Positions 9,888 through 20,223 of a stretch of 64,000 nt of DNA are shown here, piece after piece. A program made the position numbers and the translations under genes. This stretch comes from Omphiscola glabra (taxonomy: Eukaryota > Mollusca > Gastropoda > Lymnaeidae). How positions within the stretch are numbered: position 1 is the stretch's first letter; every line of letters starts with the position of its first letter. The stretch lies in NCBI GenBank assembly GCA_964017045.1, contig OZ024806.1, forward strand, positions 4,732,488 through 4,796,487, given 5' to 3'. The notes beneath the pieces were generated by a model, which was given only the letters and a program-made list of their open reading frames with translations, did not search any database and was not told where the DNA came from.

Positions 9888-10751
9888 TCAAGACATTGGA
9901 AAGTCACTTGATGGAAATTCACAAGTCGGAAAATCACTGGATGGAAGTTTTGAAAGTGGAATTTCACTTTTTGGGAGCCTGGAGGTCGGGAAATCGACCT
10001 TAGGGAAATCAGAGGATGGGAAAAGACTCGTGGGAAAAGTGCAATCGGGAAACTCAGACACAGGGTAAGGACTTGTGGCGTAATCGTTGCTGGGGTAATT
10101 GAATTCTGGTATCGTTGAGCTCGGATACAGCCTCTGGCTGTAGTCGATTTTTGTGTCGTCCCAATTGGGGCTGCTAAACGTGTGCATGGGGGTCCGTAAG
10201 GGGGTGACACTTTGGGTACTTCTTTCCTCTGACAAATTGTCCTCTTCATCTCCGTTTATGTTATCACTCACTGACTGAGATGTAACACCCGGTGTCAAGG
10301 TCATCGAAGATGATGAACTACTCATAGATGGCGAACCTGATTTACCATATTCAAATAGTTCAGAAGTTCCGGAATCGCTCAGCTGGGATGTATCCGATAC
10401 GGAGGTTTCTGATTTGCTGGTAGGTCTATCAAATTGTTCGATCCCGGCCAGCAAAGGCGGCCTATCGAAATGGATGATTCCTGTACGCCGTTTGGGTAAA
10501 ACTGTACCGAAAGCTTCAAGAGAGCCATCTTGTGAAGACCTCTGTGCTGTGGAGCTAGGAGCTTGAAGGGAGCCATCTTGTGAAGACCTCTGTACTGTGG
10601 CGCTAGAATCGGCTCTCACGTCAATCTCGTCGGAGAATGTCACGGTCACAACACGAGCGAGATTTTCCCCATAAGATGGTGGAAATGGGGTAATTGTCAG
10701 TGCACTAGAGTTCACCTGGTCTATTTTAAGAGATCGCGTCTGGTGCGCCAT
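9888..10751 (-). CDS. Hypothetical Ser/Thr/Pro-rich protein with xxxFP pentapeptide repeats
   Basis: This 287-residue uninterrupted frame is the only long one here that is not built from a DNA tandem array. The ATG at 10751 has a purine at -3 and G at +4, and a TATA box lies about 70 bases upstream. The protein has no clear signal peptide or membrane segment. Residues 1-55 are mixed. Residues 55-80 hold a near-duplicate (VQRSSQDGSLQ and AQRSSQDGSLE). Next come KRRTGIIHFDRPP and a Ser-rich acidic stretch (SMSSSSSSMT, GDEEDNLSEE). The last 80 residues are degenerate five-residue repeats ending in FP, LP or IP (SSDFP, KVDFP, KSEIP, SSDFP). It is probably disordered. I do not recognise a family. 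It could be one exon of a larger gene, but the TATA box and in-frame stop favour a single-exon gene. No AATAAA signal was seen before 9403. Confidence 0.6.
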   Translation of the reverse strand: MAHQTRSLKIDQVNSSALTITPFPPSYGENLARVVTVTFSDEIDVRADSSATVQRSSQDGSLQAPSSTAQRSSQDGSLEAFGTVLPKRRTGIIHFDRPPLLAGIEQFDRPTSKSETSVSDTSQLSDSGTSELFEYGKSGSPSMSSSSSSMTLTPGVTSQSVSDNINGDEEDNLSEERSTQSVTPLRTPMHTFSSPNWDDTKIDYSQRLYPSSTIPEFNYPSNDYATSPYPVSEFPDCTFPTSLFPSSDFPKVDFPTSRLPKSEIPLSKLPSSDFPTCEFPSSDFPMS

Positions 10752-10818
10752 GACTACTTCGTCTTAAATTACTGGGTACGGGTCCTTGCAGCATAGATTA
10801 GATGACAAGATACGTCTC

Positions 10819-10826
10819 TTTTTATA
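10819..10826 (-). promoter_or_regulatory. TATA box of the 9888-10751 gene
   Basis: The minus strand reads acactataaaaagag. At the usual spacing, transcription would start near 10790, leaving a leader of about 40 bases before the ATG at 10751. Confidence 0.55.
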
Positions 10827-10849
10827 GTGTCTCCTGTAATAAAGTAATG

Positions 10850-11010
10850 ACATTGATATATTATAGAGTACACCTTGATATTTTATAGAGTACACCGTGA
10901 TATATTATAGAGTACACCTTGATATATTATAGAGTACACCTTGATATACTATATAGTACACATTGATATATTATAGAGTACACCTTGATATATTATAGAG
11001 TACACCTGAT
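10850..11010. repeat. 22-base AT-rich repeat, 7 copies
   Basis: Units of gatatattatagagtacac plus ctt. It lies just upstream of the promoter of the 9888-10751 gene, so copy number could affect that promoter; this is inference. Confidence 0.9.
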
Positions 11011-11194
11011 AAATGTTACGTCTATTGAAAATTAAAAATTAATAACGTGATATTTTCCGTTTAGTCATAGGTGTAATTTATTACTTATACACCTAGACAC
11101 AAAATATTTATAATAATATCAAAGCTCCACCTTTTTAAATCCTTTATATTAACTTTGATTTTGTTTGTGGCAGGCTAAGTGGCTGGGTGGCAAA

Positions 11195-12300
11195 ATCTTC
11201 GGACGGCTAATTTGCCCACTTCCTGTCAAACTATCGAGCTGAAACTTGGTACATAAACTAGTGGCGGATGACAACACATTCTATCAAATGTTCAACCCTA
11301 GCCCCAACCTCCAAAAAATCCGTTTTTCCTGTTTTTCAAAAAAAAAAAAAAAGATAAAATGAAATTCACAATAACTGCGCTAAATAATAATAATAAAGTT
11401 TATTTGAAAATCACGCTTCATCCTCAAAGGCTCAAAGCGCGATATGAAGTCAACCACTTTAAAAGAGAAATGAAACAATCGATATTTTACCCCATTGAAA
11501 TACAAAACGCAACATTACAAAAACTACATACGAGCTTACCCATTCAAAGTATTTCATCCCTTGCAACCATAAACAACACAAACCAATATACATCTAGGAG
11601 CTAATAGCTAGCTGGAAAAGATGGTAGATAACATCACTCCAGCATGTGTTTGCGATATAGATGTGTTTTCAAATCAGTTTTGAAGGACTCCAGTGTTTGG
11701 CTGTTTCTGAGAGTGTCAGGAAGGGCGTTCCAAATTATTGGGCCAGGACATGCGAAAGTGCGCCTTCTGTATGTTTCAAGGCGAGCACGCGGTATCGAGA
11801 GTTTGCCACTATCGGATGAGTGGAGTTGTCTAGTGGGTGCATAGGGCGTCATGAGCGCTTTGAGATAGGACGGCGCCAGGTCATAGCACAGAGTTGCAAT
11901 TTTGTACTCTGCGAGCGCACACCGGCAGCCAATGCAGCTCTTTCAGAAGTGTTTAAACACGGTCAAACTTGCGTTTGCGCAGAACAATGCGAGCCGCATT
12001 ATTCTGTGCTTTTTCAATTCTATCCAGGAGCGTAATCGGAAGACCCACCATGATAGCATTGTAGAAGTCCATACGTGATAGCACCAATGCAGACATCAGC
12101 CTCTTTGATGCATCAAACGTTAAGAAAGGTCTGATATGACTAATTCTGCGCAGCTCTAGAAAAATGAGATGCTTGTTTCAAAAAATCGCATGTGCATTTT
12201 TTAAAAGTGTTTTTCTGAAATAAATCTGCGGTGTTAAAGCGGGTGGGACATAGGAAATTACCAAATAATGCAATAATAAAAAATGCATGTAAAGGATTTA
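11195..12300. repeat. Dispersed repeat A, copy 1, interrupted by a LINE
   Basis: The left part (11195-11381) has caaactatcgagctgaaac, ttggtacataaact and ataactgcgctaaat. The right part (12162-12300) has aaatgagatgcttg, a poorly conserved stretch, then taaagcgggtggg. Both parts match 41125-41860 in order, where they are joined without the LINE. The class of this repeat is not known to me. Confidence 0.75.
11382..12161 (-). pseudogene. CR1/L2-like LINE, 5'-truncated, reverse transcriptase C-terminus
   Basis: On the minus strand the sequence begins LELRRISHIRPFLTFD and continues SALVLSRMDFYNAIMVGLP and EKAQNNAARIVL. After a stop come LLKELHWLPV and, frameshifted, RQLHSSDSGKLSIPRAR, ACPGPIIWNALPDTLRN and ESFKTDLKTHLY. 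This is the standard C-terminal order of CR1/L2/jockey-group enzymes. The 3' end reads aataaactttattattatt. The insertion shares aaat at both junctions, a possible short target duplication. The empty site is visible in the paralogous repeat near 41705-41715. Confidence 0.88.
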
Positions 12301-12623
12301 TACGAAAACCTTTGCTTTTTAGGGTTGCATATTTGAACACGCATTTTGTGCTATGAGAAAGAGCTCCTTAACAAACATTGCAGCCTTATTACTGAATAAT
12401 AGCAGTGGAGTACCTTAGGGAGCACACCAGGCGCCACAAAATATAGCTTCTCCCCAAACCAACCCCTAATCTTCCACACCTTATTTTCTAAATTCGCACA
12501 ATAAAAGCATTGGAATGATACTGAAGTACAATCAATATGTCTGCCATGAGGCCATGAAAAGACGGATCAGACATTTGATTTCCGGGCTGGTGAAGCCACG
12601 TAATCTTTTATTCTGCTACCAAA
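12301..12623. other. Unassigned sequence
   Basis: No gene recognised. Moderately AT-rich, without tandem structure. Confidence 0.4.
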
Positions 12624-13133
12624 ATAGACATGTTTGAGACATGAATGAGACATGTTTGAGACATGAATGAGACATGAATGAGACATGAATGAGAAATGAA
12701 TGAGACATGAATGAGACATGAATGAAACATGAATGAGACATGTTTGAGACATGAATGAGACATGAATGAGACATGAATGAGACATGTTTGAGACATGAAT
12801 GAGACATGAATGAGACATGAATGAGAAATGAATGAGACATAAATGAGACATGAATGAGACATTTTTGAGACATGAATGAGACATGAATGAGACATGAATG
12901 AGACATGAATGAGACATGAATGAGACATTATGAGACATTATGAGACAATCATGAGACATTATGAGACATGCGTGAGACATTATGAGACATTATGAGACAT
13001 GCATGAGACATTATGAGACATTATGAGACATGAATGAGACATTATGAGACATGAATGAGACATTATGAGACATGCGTGAGACATTATGAGACATTATGAG
13101 ACATGCGTGAGACATTATGAGACATGAATGTGA
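12624..13133. repeat. 11-base array, about 46 copies
   Basis: The basic unit is gagacatgaat, with gagacatgttt, gagacattat and gagacatgcgt variants. The left two thirds use gaat/gttt types and the right third uses ttat/gcgt types. Three units make 33 bases, which leaves all three minus frames open as MSHSCLIHVSF-like repeats. Confidence 0.95.
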
Positions 13134-13265
13134 CACTTTTTGTACACAATAAAAATGTATCTGCTTTATTCGAAGCCATCTGATTACATTTGATTCATCC
13201 ACGCTGTTGTAGAATAAAACTTTTACTAATAGAAACCCATGTATGAGCTGAGCATGCTATTTCCA

Positions 13266-13409
13266 GCTATGGACCAGTTGATGACAACAAAAGCTCAGCA
13301 CATTGACCATCCAGCTATGGACCAGTTGATGGCAACAATAGATCAGCACATTGACCATCCAGCTATGGACCAGTTGATGGCAACAATAGATCAGCACATT
13401 GACCATCAT
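13266..13409. repeat. 48-base tandem repeat, 3 copies
   Basis: Units start gctatggaccagttgatg and end cacattgaccatcca. The 48-base unit keeps a plus frame open as AMDQLMATIDQHIDHP repeats (13239-13565), but the rest of that frame runs into the transposon at 13458, so I do not call a gene. Confidence 0.92.
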
Positions 13410-13457
13410 AAACTATTACAAGACATTGTTTCAGTGTTGACGGGAATTTGCTCGGCG

Positions 13458-13600
13458 ACCTGGGGCGTAGTTAGGTTAAGTACTACCCGCGGCGGGTCAA
13501 CATTTTTACGCCTAACCTCTAAACAAAACTCGAAAATTCCGCCCCGCAATATAAAGAGGTGTTGATCGCCCCCTCCGCCCCACCCTCCTTATACCAATCG
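13458..13600. mobile_element. Left end of a GGCGTAG-type hAT element
   Basis: The terminus ctggggcgtagttagg is followed by ctacccgcggcgggtcaac, similar to the subterminal region of related copies (cgcccggggcgggtcaag near 45895). The right end is not clear. Confidence 0.5.
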
Positions 13601-13679
13601 ATTTGTTCAACGATCCCGCCAATTCCAATCGCTCCCGGACGGCTTCCCTAATGTTTCATTCGAATTTTTCTGATGTTCA

Positions 13680-13821
13680 CAGTAGCGTACGAATGGGGTG
13701 CGGACTATGGGGGGGGGGGGGGCGCGGCACATTTTTCTTTAACTTGAGGGGTGGCATTTCGGACAAACTGCAAAATCTTTTTTCTTGGAAATGGGTGGCA
13801 TGGACTCTAGTTACGCCACTG
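13680..13821. mobile_element. hAT MITE, 142 bases
   Basis: The ends are cagtagcgtacgaatgg and ctctagttacgccactg. The interior holds a G14 run and ggcacatttttctttaac, as in the 143-base copy at 44336-44478. The flanking octamers gatgttca and gaacaaca do not match, so the target duplication is lost or the boundary is off. Confidence 0.65.
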
Positions 13822-14282
13822 GAACAACAACTGCGAGTGGTCAAACATCACAATCATGAAGGGACAATGAATGGGGGACCGGGGTGGGGAGCCATTTTAA
13901 AAAAGGTGGAACCAGGTAGCTCTTGCCGGCCGCGCCCAGACCACCACAGCGACTTCACAGCACACGGCTGTTTATTTAACCAGCCGGCATTTCCGGCTGG
14001 AGAGATCCAGGATGTGATTTCATTTCATTTCCTCATCCTAGGCTCTTCTCTGTTAACTCGTTTTTAACTCCTTGTTTTTAATTCTGTACCCTGTCTTAAC
14101 ACGCTGAGATTGTGTGGGAGGCCGATGTAAAACCGTTCAGTAGGAGAATGGAACAACACTGACAGTATGGCTGAGGTTAACGGGAAATAAATGAGGATAA
14201 TGGGCCCTGTAAAGTGGGGGGAGGGGTAACTGAAGTGTGGGGTGACGGAACCATTGGGTTGTACCGAGTGTGGGTGAGACCA
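13822..14282. other. Unassigned, locally GC-rich sequence
   Basis: No gene recognised. A GC-rich patch (about 13915-13955) precedes sequence leading into the LINE 3' region. Confidence 0.35.
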
Positions 14283-15486
14283 TCTTCTTCTTCTATATCT
14301 CGAGGGACCGCGATCAATGTATTGACCATTCTGGCTTCTCTTTATGTAGAGGGGATTCACGATGTTTCTGTGCCTGCAATTGAATTTAACTAGTTGCAGA
14401 ATATCCGGAACTGTGGGTTGGAAGGCCTGAAGCAATAGACGCAAATGTATCAAGTGGTGTCGCCTCAACTGTTCTTTTTGGAAGCTTGTTCAAGTCCCTA
14501 ACTGTCTTTTGTATGAATGAGCAGTTCATTTACTGAAGTTTTGGCTCTTACGAGCCGGAACTGCCTGTCATGGCCTCGTCGCTCTCTAGGGGGGGGGGGG
14601 GGGAGAGGGACGAGTTTTTGTTTAATGCTAAGGCAGTGGACAAGCCCATTATTTATCTTGTACATCTTGTACATCATGGAGAGCCTGGATAGTCGTCGTC
14701 GTTCCTCCAATGGTGATGAGCCCAGTGTTTCCAGCATGCTGCCAACACTAGAGGTATTCTTGTAGCGGTCCAAAACAAAGCGTGCTGCCCGTCAATGAAC
14801 CACCTCCACAACCTGACGATGCTCTTCTGGGTAAATGGGTTCCAGACTGAAGATGCATAATCTAAAAGCGGCCGGACAAAGGCTTCATAGGCTTTATCTT
14901 TCACACTACAGTCGCCGATCTTCAGATTTCGCCTTAGGAACCCCAGGGTCTTGTTTGCCTGGTTGCACACATTTTTAATATGCTCGTCCCAGCGGACCTC
15001 TCTTTAAATGGTAACACTAAGGTACCTTACGGAGGAAACTGGCCCAAGTATTTGGCCATGCAGTTCGTTATGGTGGTGTAGAGGATCACTGACAGTGGCG
15101 GGATGAAATTCCATGTCCCAGATCATTTCCTTAACCGATGGAGATCCTGTTGTAGCTGGTCCTGGTCAGAACTGTTTAATACACCGCCGTCTCGTCTGCT
15201 AACAACAGTCTTGTGTGGGATGTCAGTTTCTCGGGTAAGTCATTGATGTATACTAGGAACAAACAGGGGCCTAGCACCGAGCCCTGGGGGACCACTGGCC
15301 CAACACCGATAAACAAGGAGCTTGTTCCATCCCGACAGACTGGTAGTGCCTTTGATTCCATACCTCTGAATTTTGTGTAAAAGCAAACTATGATTGACAT
15401 TGTCAAATGTCTTAAGAAGTCCATCACCAACACCTCAATTAGATTGCTCTTCTCCAAATTGGTCATCAAGTCTTCAAAAAATTCAA
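14283..15486 (-). pseudogene. LINE reverse transcriptase fragment, third family, frameshifted
   Basis: On the minus strand from about 15486: [15 protein letters not shown], a frameshifted [12 protein letters not shown], then [20 protein letters not shown], the conserved block before the active site. The catalytic motif that should follow is degenerate ([10 protein letters not shown] instead of an FADD-type motif). Next come NQANKTLGFLRRNLKIGD, FVRPLLDYASSVWNP, SLEERRRLSRLSMMYK and KLVPLPP...RRGHDRQF. The final frame is KTVRDLNKLPKRTVEATP, LDTFASIASGL and a stop at 14386. The 3' end has a gaagaagaaga-like tail near 14283. Several frameshifts and a lost active site make it inactive. This family differs from those at 6755 and 11382. 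Confidence 0.9.
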
Positions 15487-15814
15487 GGAGCCAATAGAAA
15501 TGTTCGTTTTACATGAAGTAGACCCGACTGCGTGGCTCTCAATGGTGTGTCATCCGGGACAGGATAAGAATTTTGCCGCCCCCCCCCCCCCCATATCCTT
15601 GAAAACTAATCTATAGTTGGCTGACAATGACGCCCGGTGACCGGACCATCTCCAACACCCACTACCCTCTTTCCTGGGCACATTCAATTAAGAGTAGAAT
15701 CTAAAGCTGACCGAACACTGACTTATCATTGAATGAGATGGGGAAACCTCTAATTAAATGCCCCTGTTGAATTCACATTATGAGCCCAACATGAAATGGG
15801 TATGTGGTGTGAGT
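15487..15814. other. Unassigned sequence
   Basis: No gene seen. It contains aagaattttgccg followed by a C14 run (about 15570-15592), similar to the interior of the GGCGTAG MITEs. Confidence 0.35.
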
Positions 15815-16350
15815 GATGACGTAGGTGGTGTCTGAGAGGACCGCAGAGATTTATATAACGTAGATGGTGTTTGAGACAACCGTCAAAATGTCTATGACGT
15901 AGGTGGTGTTTGAGAAGACCGTCAAAATGTCTATGACGTAGGTGGTGTTTGAGAATACCGTCAAAATGTCTATGACGTAGATGGTGTTTGAGAAGACCGT
16001 CAAAATGTCTATGACGTAGATGGTGTTTGAGAAGACCGTCAAAATGTCTATGACGTAGGTGGTGTTTGAGAAGACAGTCACAATGTCTATGACGTAGGTG
16101 GTGTTTGAGAAGACCGTCAAAATGTCTATGACGTAGATGGTGTTTGAGAAGACCGTCAAAATGTCTATGACGTAGGTGGTGTTTGAGAAGACTGTCAAAA
16201 TGTCTATGACGTAGGTGGTGTTTGAGAGGACCCTCAAAAATGCTTGTAACGTAGATGGTGTTTGAGAAGACCGTCCAAATGCTAATGACGTAGATGGTGT
16301 TTCAGAAGACTGTCAAAGTGTCTATGATGTAGGTGGTGTTTGAGAGGACC
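15815..16350. repeat. 39-base minisatellite, about 13 copies
   Basis: Units of tatgacgtaggtggtgtttg followed by agaagaccgtcaaaatgtc. Edge copies are more diverged than central ones. Confidence 0.94.
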
Positions 16351-17269
16351 ATAAGGACTCAAGAAGACAATATGTAATCTGATGAGATTGCTAGTGACGT
16401 ACATACTGACATTCATGCTGACATATAGAATGTCGTTAACGTACACATACACATAGTTGAAATTTTTGTGGTGTCGGAATTATGTTGACGACTCCGATCC
16501 GACCCAGACAAGGACTCCAACGTAACACGCTAATTTTTACTTGATCAAATTTCCCTGCACTAGAAGATGTCCAAATCTGATAATTTTTTTGTGTGGGGGA
16601 GACGGGGGTATGTTGGAGTGTGTCATTAGAGACATATTCAAATACCTTTTCCGTTAGTAAGATGACTCAATAGCCAAACATTTTGAACTAAACTTCAACT
16701 GTTTTCAAACAAGAATTAATCACTCTTGATTCACGACTGTCTATCTTCAAAATTTGCACACGGAAACGGACCTCTCCGCACAAAAAAACAACAAAAAAAC
16801 ATTGGGAATTTTCATAGTGACTGAGAATTAAATAATTTTTTATTTGCTTACAAATCATTGAACCGCATTAGCGTCAGATGAAGAAAATAACAAACGAATA
16901 TCACAGGTAACTATATCAACTTTTAACCTTTATTAAATTAAAGTGTCTATTTTTTCAAAATGGTTCCGGAAAAAGGGGGTGGGGGGGGGACTAAGGTAAA
17001 TAACGTCGGTGTCCTTACTCCATCAATCCCCCTTTTTAAAAAAAATTAAGAATCCGCCACTGAAAACTTCGATATAATTATTTATGATTGCATCTATCAA
17101 GTTTTCACAAATCCATGAACTTGATCAGCGCCATGAGTTGTGGACATGGATTGCTGAGTCTTTAATAATAATATGTGTTTGACGTCACATGGTTTCTGTT
17201 TGACACACCCATGTGTACGCGACAAAGGATGTGGGACAACATGTTTCCTAAATCTTTTGGTTGAAGTAT
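16351..17269. other. AT-rich sequence with no gene seen
   Basis: Mixed unassigned sequence. A G run lies at about 16976-16989, and aatccgccactg near 17050 resembles a degenerate GGCGTAG-element end. No exon-like block noticed. Confidence 0.35.
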
Positions 17270-18156
17270 CTTAGTCAACAACACCGACACAAACTTAGTC
17301 AACAACACCGACACAAACTTAGTCAACAACACCGACACAAACTTAGTCAACAACACCGACACAAACTTAGTCAACAACACGAACACATACTTAGTCAACA
17401 ACACCGACACAAACTTAGTCAACAACACCGACACAAACTTAGTCAACAACACCGACACAAACTTAGTCAACAACACCGACACAAACTTAGTCAACAACAC
17501 CGACACAAACTTAGTCAACAACACCGACACATACTTAGTCAACAACACCGACACATACTTAGTCAACAACACCGACACAAACGTAGTCAACAACACCGAC
17601 ACAAACTTAGTCAACAACACCGACACAAACTTAGTCAACAACACCGACACAAACTTAGTCAACAACACCGACACATACTTAGTCAACAACACCGACACAT
17701 ATTTAGTTAACAACACCGACACATACTTAGTCAACAACACCGACACAAACTTAGTCAACAACACCGACACAAACTTAGTCAACAACACCGACACATACTT
17801 AGTCAACAACACCGACACAAACTTAGTCAACAACACCGACACAAACTTAGTCAACAACACCGACACAAACTTAGTCAACAACACCGACACAAACTTAGTC
17901 AACAACACCGACACAAACTTAGTCAACAACACGAACACATACTTAGTCAACAACACCGACACAAACTTAGTCAACAACACCGACACAAACTTAGTCAACA
18001 ACACCGACACAAACTTAGTCAACAACACCAACACAAACTTAGTCAACAACACCGACGCAAACTTAGTCAACAACACCGACACAAACTTAGTCAACAACAC
18101 CGACACAAACTTAGTCAACAACACCGACACAAACTTAGTCAACAACACCGATACAA
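17270..18156. repeat. 24-base minisatellite, about 37 copies
   Basis: Units of cttagtcaacaacaccgaca plus caaa, with catactt and acgaacac variants. The 24-base unit keeps one frame open on each strand (LSQQHRHK on plus, FVSVLLTK on minus, the latter 332 codons). There is no flanking coding context, so both are treated as artefacts. Confidence 0.95.
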
Positions 18157-18281
18157 TCATGTACCCCGAGACTTCAAATGTACAGCTCTACTAGCAAAGA
18201 GACCCGTACTTATCCAGAGACTTGAGGAGACACGGGAAAATACTAATTTAACCCACTAACCTTTAAGTTAAGTCTACTTAC

Positions 18282-18399
18282 CAGTGTTCATCTCATCCGA
18301 GGAGATCCCGAGGGGCCTGCCTCCAGGGGACCGTACACCTGACGTCTGCTACACCGAGAGCAAACACGGCACCGAGGTTAGGACCTCCGTTAAATGGTG
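18282..18399. other. Candidate protein-coding exon, strand uncertain
   Basis: A GC-rich, non-repetitive block with splice signals on both strands. On minus, a long T tract ending ttttctttccag precedes exon 18399-18282, which ends at CACTG with gtaagtag after it; its one open frame reads FNGGPNLGAVFALGVADVRC then TVPWRQAPRDLLG and stops 14 bases before the donor. On plus, acttaccag at 18276-18284 and gttagg at 18377 would bound a 92-base exon reading FISSEEIPRGLPPGDRTPDV then CYTESKHGTE. The minus splice sites are stronger, while the plus frame has the higher third-position GC. No family recognised for either. Confidence 0.35.
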
Positions 18400-18989
18400 C
18401 TGGAAAGAAAAAAAATTCTCTCCCGGTGCTGGTCCAAACGAAGTTTAGAACTTACAAGAAAGAAATGACATTTCTAAGGGGTCGGGCTACGGGTAGGGAG
18501 GGTGGGGTGGGATAGAGCAAGCCGAGTCAGCCTTTACGTACTGGGCAATTCGGTATATCATGGTATCTAAGAATGGGGGTAGGTTACTGCTTTTGGCTAG
18601 GTTATCGTGATACACACCAACACATAGCAGTCGGTGCCAGTCTTTGGATCGATTTTAACAATTTTTTTAAAAATCGTTTACCGTAATTGAACGGAAGGCA
18701 GCTAATCTCTACTGACAAAGTGTACTGTAGACATAAGGGGTTGACAAAGTTTGGTTGTTAAGTCACAGATACATGGGGTTAGTTGTAAGCTGCTGATGTT
18801 GGCTGTTAAGTTTATGAAGGGGCTTGCAAGAGGAAGGTGATGGTCGTTGTAAATTGAAAAAAAAAATGAGAGTTGTTGTATGGTCAGGGGTTTTTGAAAA
18901 TTGTGCGTAGTGCTTGTAAATGGTGCTGTGATGAGTGGATTATAGGAGCCAGCATGATAGTGGACACTCAAAATATAGAAAAAGAAGAG
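18400..18989. other. Unassigned sequence
   Basis: No gene recognised. GC drops rightward. An open minus frame of 89 codons (18702-18971) has no recognisable features. Confidence 0.35.
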
Positions 18990-19865
18990 AGGAGAATGTA
19001 GGGACTGTAAAGATGGAAGGATGTAAGGACTATAAAGATGGGGAAGTAAGGACTATAAAGATGGGGATGTAAGGACTATAAAGAAGGAGGATGTAAGGAC
19101 TATAAAGATAGGGATGTAATGACTATAAAATGGGGATGTGAGGACTGTAAAGATGGGGATGTAAGGACTATAAAGATGGGGGATGTAAGGGCTATAAAGA
19201 TGGGGATTTAAGGACCATAAAGATGGGGGATGTAAGGAATATAATGATGGGAATGTAAGGACTGTAAAGATGGGGATGTAAGGACTATAAAGATGGGGAT
19301 GTAAGGACTATAAATATAGGGGATGTAAGGAATATAAAGATGGGAGGGTATAAGAACTATAAAGATGGTGATGTAAAGACTATAAAGATGGGAATGAAGG
19401 GCTATATAGAGATGTAAGGACTATAAAGAAGAGGGTGCAAGAACTATAAAGATGGTTATATAATGACTGTAAGGACTATAAACATGGGGATGTAAGGAAT
19501 ATAAAGATGGGGGCGTTAAGGAATACAAAAATGGGGATATACGGAATATAAGGATGGGGGATGTAAGGACTATAAAGATGGGGGGAAGTAAGGACTTTAA
19601 AGATGTGGAAGGTAAAGACTATAAAGATGGAGAATGTAAAGACTATAAAGATGGAGAATGTAAAGACTATATAGATGGGGATGTAAAGACTATAAAGATG
19701 TGGAAGGTAAAGACTATAAAGATGTAGAATGTAAAGACTATAAAGATGTAGAATGTAAAGACTATAAAGATGGGGATGTAAAGACTATAAAGATGGGGAT
19801 GTGAAGACTATAAATATGGGGATGTAAAGACTATATAGATGGGGATGTAAAGACTATAAATACTG
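18990..19865. repeat. About 23-base degenerate minisatellite, about 38 copies
   Basis: Units of aaggactataaagatggg plus gatgt. Unit length varies from 20 to 24 bases with many substitutions, so it is older than most arrays here. Confidence 0.9.
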
Positions 19866-19924
19866 GAACTTCGATTGATGTCTATTCTAGGTATTTGGTA
19901 TAAAAGGTGTTACAATGGAACTTG

Positions 19925-20157
19925 TAATCATATTAGCTGTGTAAGATTGAAATAAATGTTCTAGTAATCATATTAGCTGTGTAAGATTGAAATAAATGTT
20001 CTAGTAATCATATTCGCTGTGTAAGATTGAACTAAATGTTCTAGTAATCATATTCGCTGTGTAAGATTGAACTAAAACTTCTAGTAATCATATTCGCTGT
20101 GTAAGATTGAACTAAATGTTCTTCTAATCATATTGGCTGTGTAAGATTGAAGTAAAT
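19925..20157. repeat. 40-base tandem repeat, 6 copies
   Basis: Units of taatcatattagctgtgta followed by agattgaaataaatgttc and tag; later copies have attcgctg. Confidence 0.93.
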
Positions 20158-20223
20158 TTAAGAACTTCTGTTAGACCAACAGAGCTTTATATAATGAATA
20201 CGTATGTTTTCTTATTATACTGA

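Noticed and set aside
13239..13565. A 108-codon plus frame with AMDQLMATIDQHIDHP repeats
   Set aside because: It depends on the 48-base repeat and finishes inside a transposon end; no promoter or splice signals noticed.
17162..18160. A 332-codon minus frame of FVSVLLTK repeats that could be read as a membrane protein
   Set aside because: Pure 24-base array; the start and end lie in ordinary flanking sequence without promoter or splice context.
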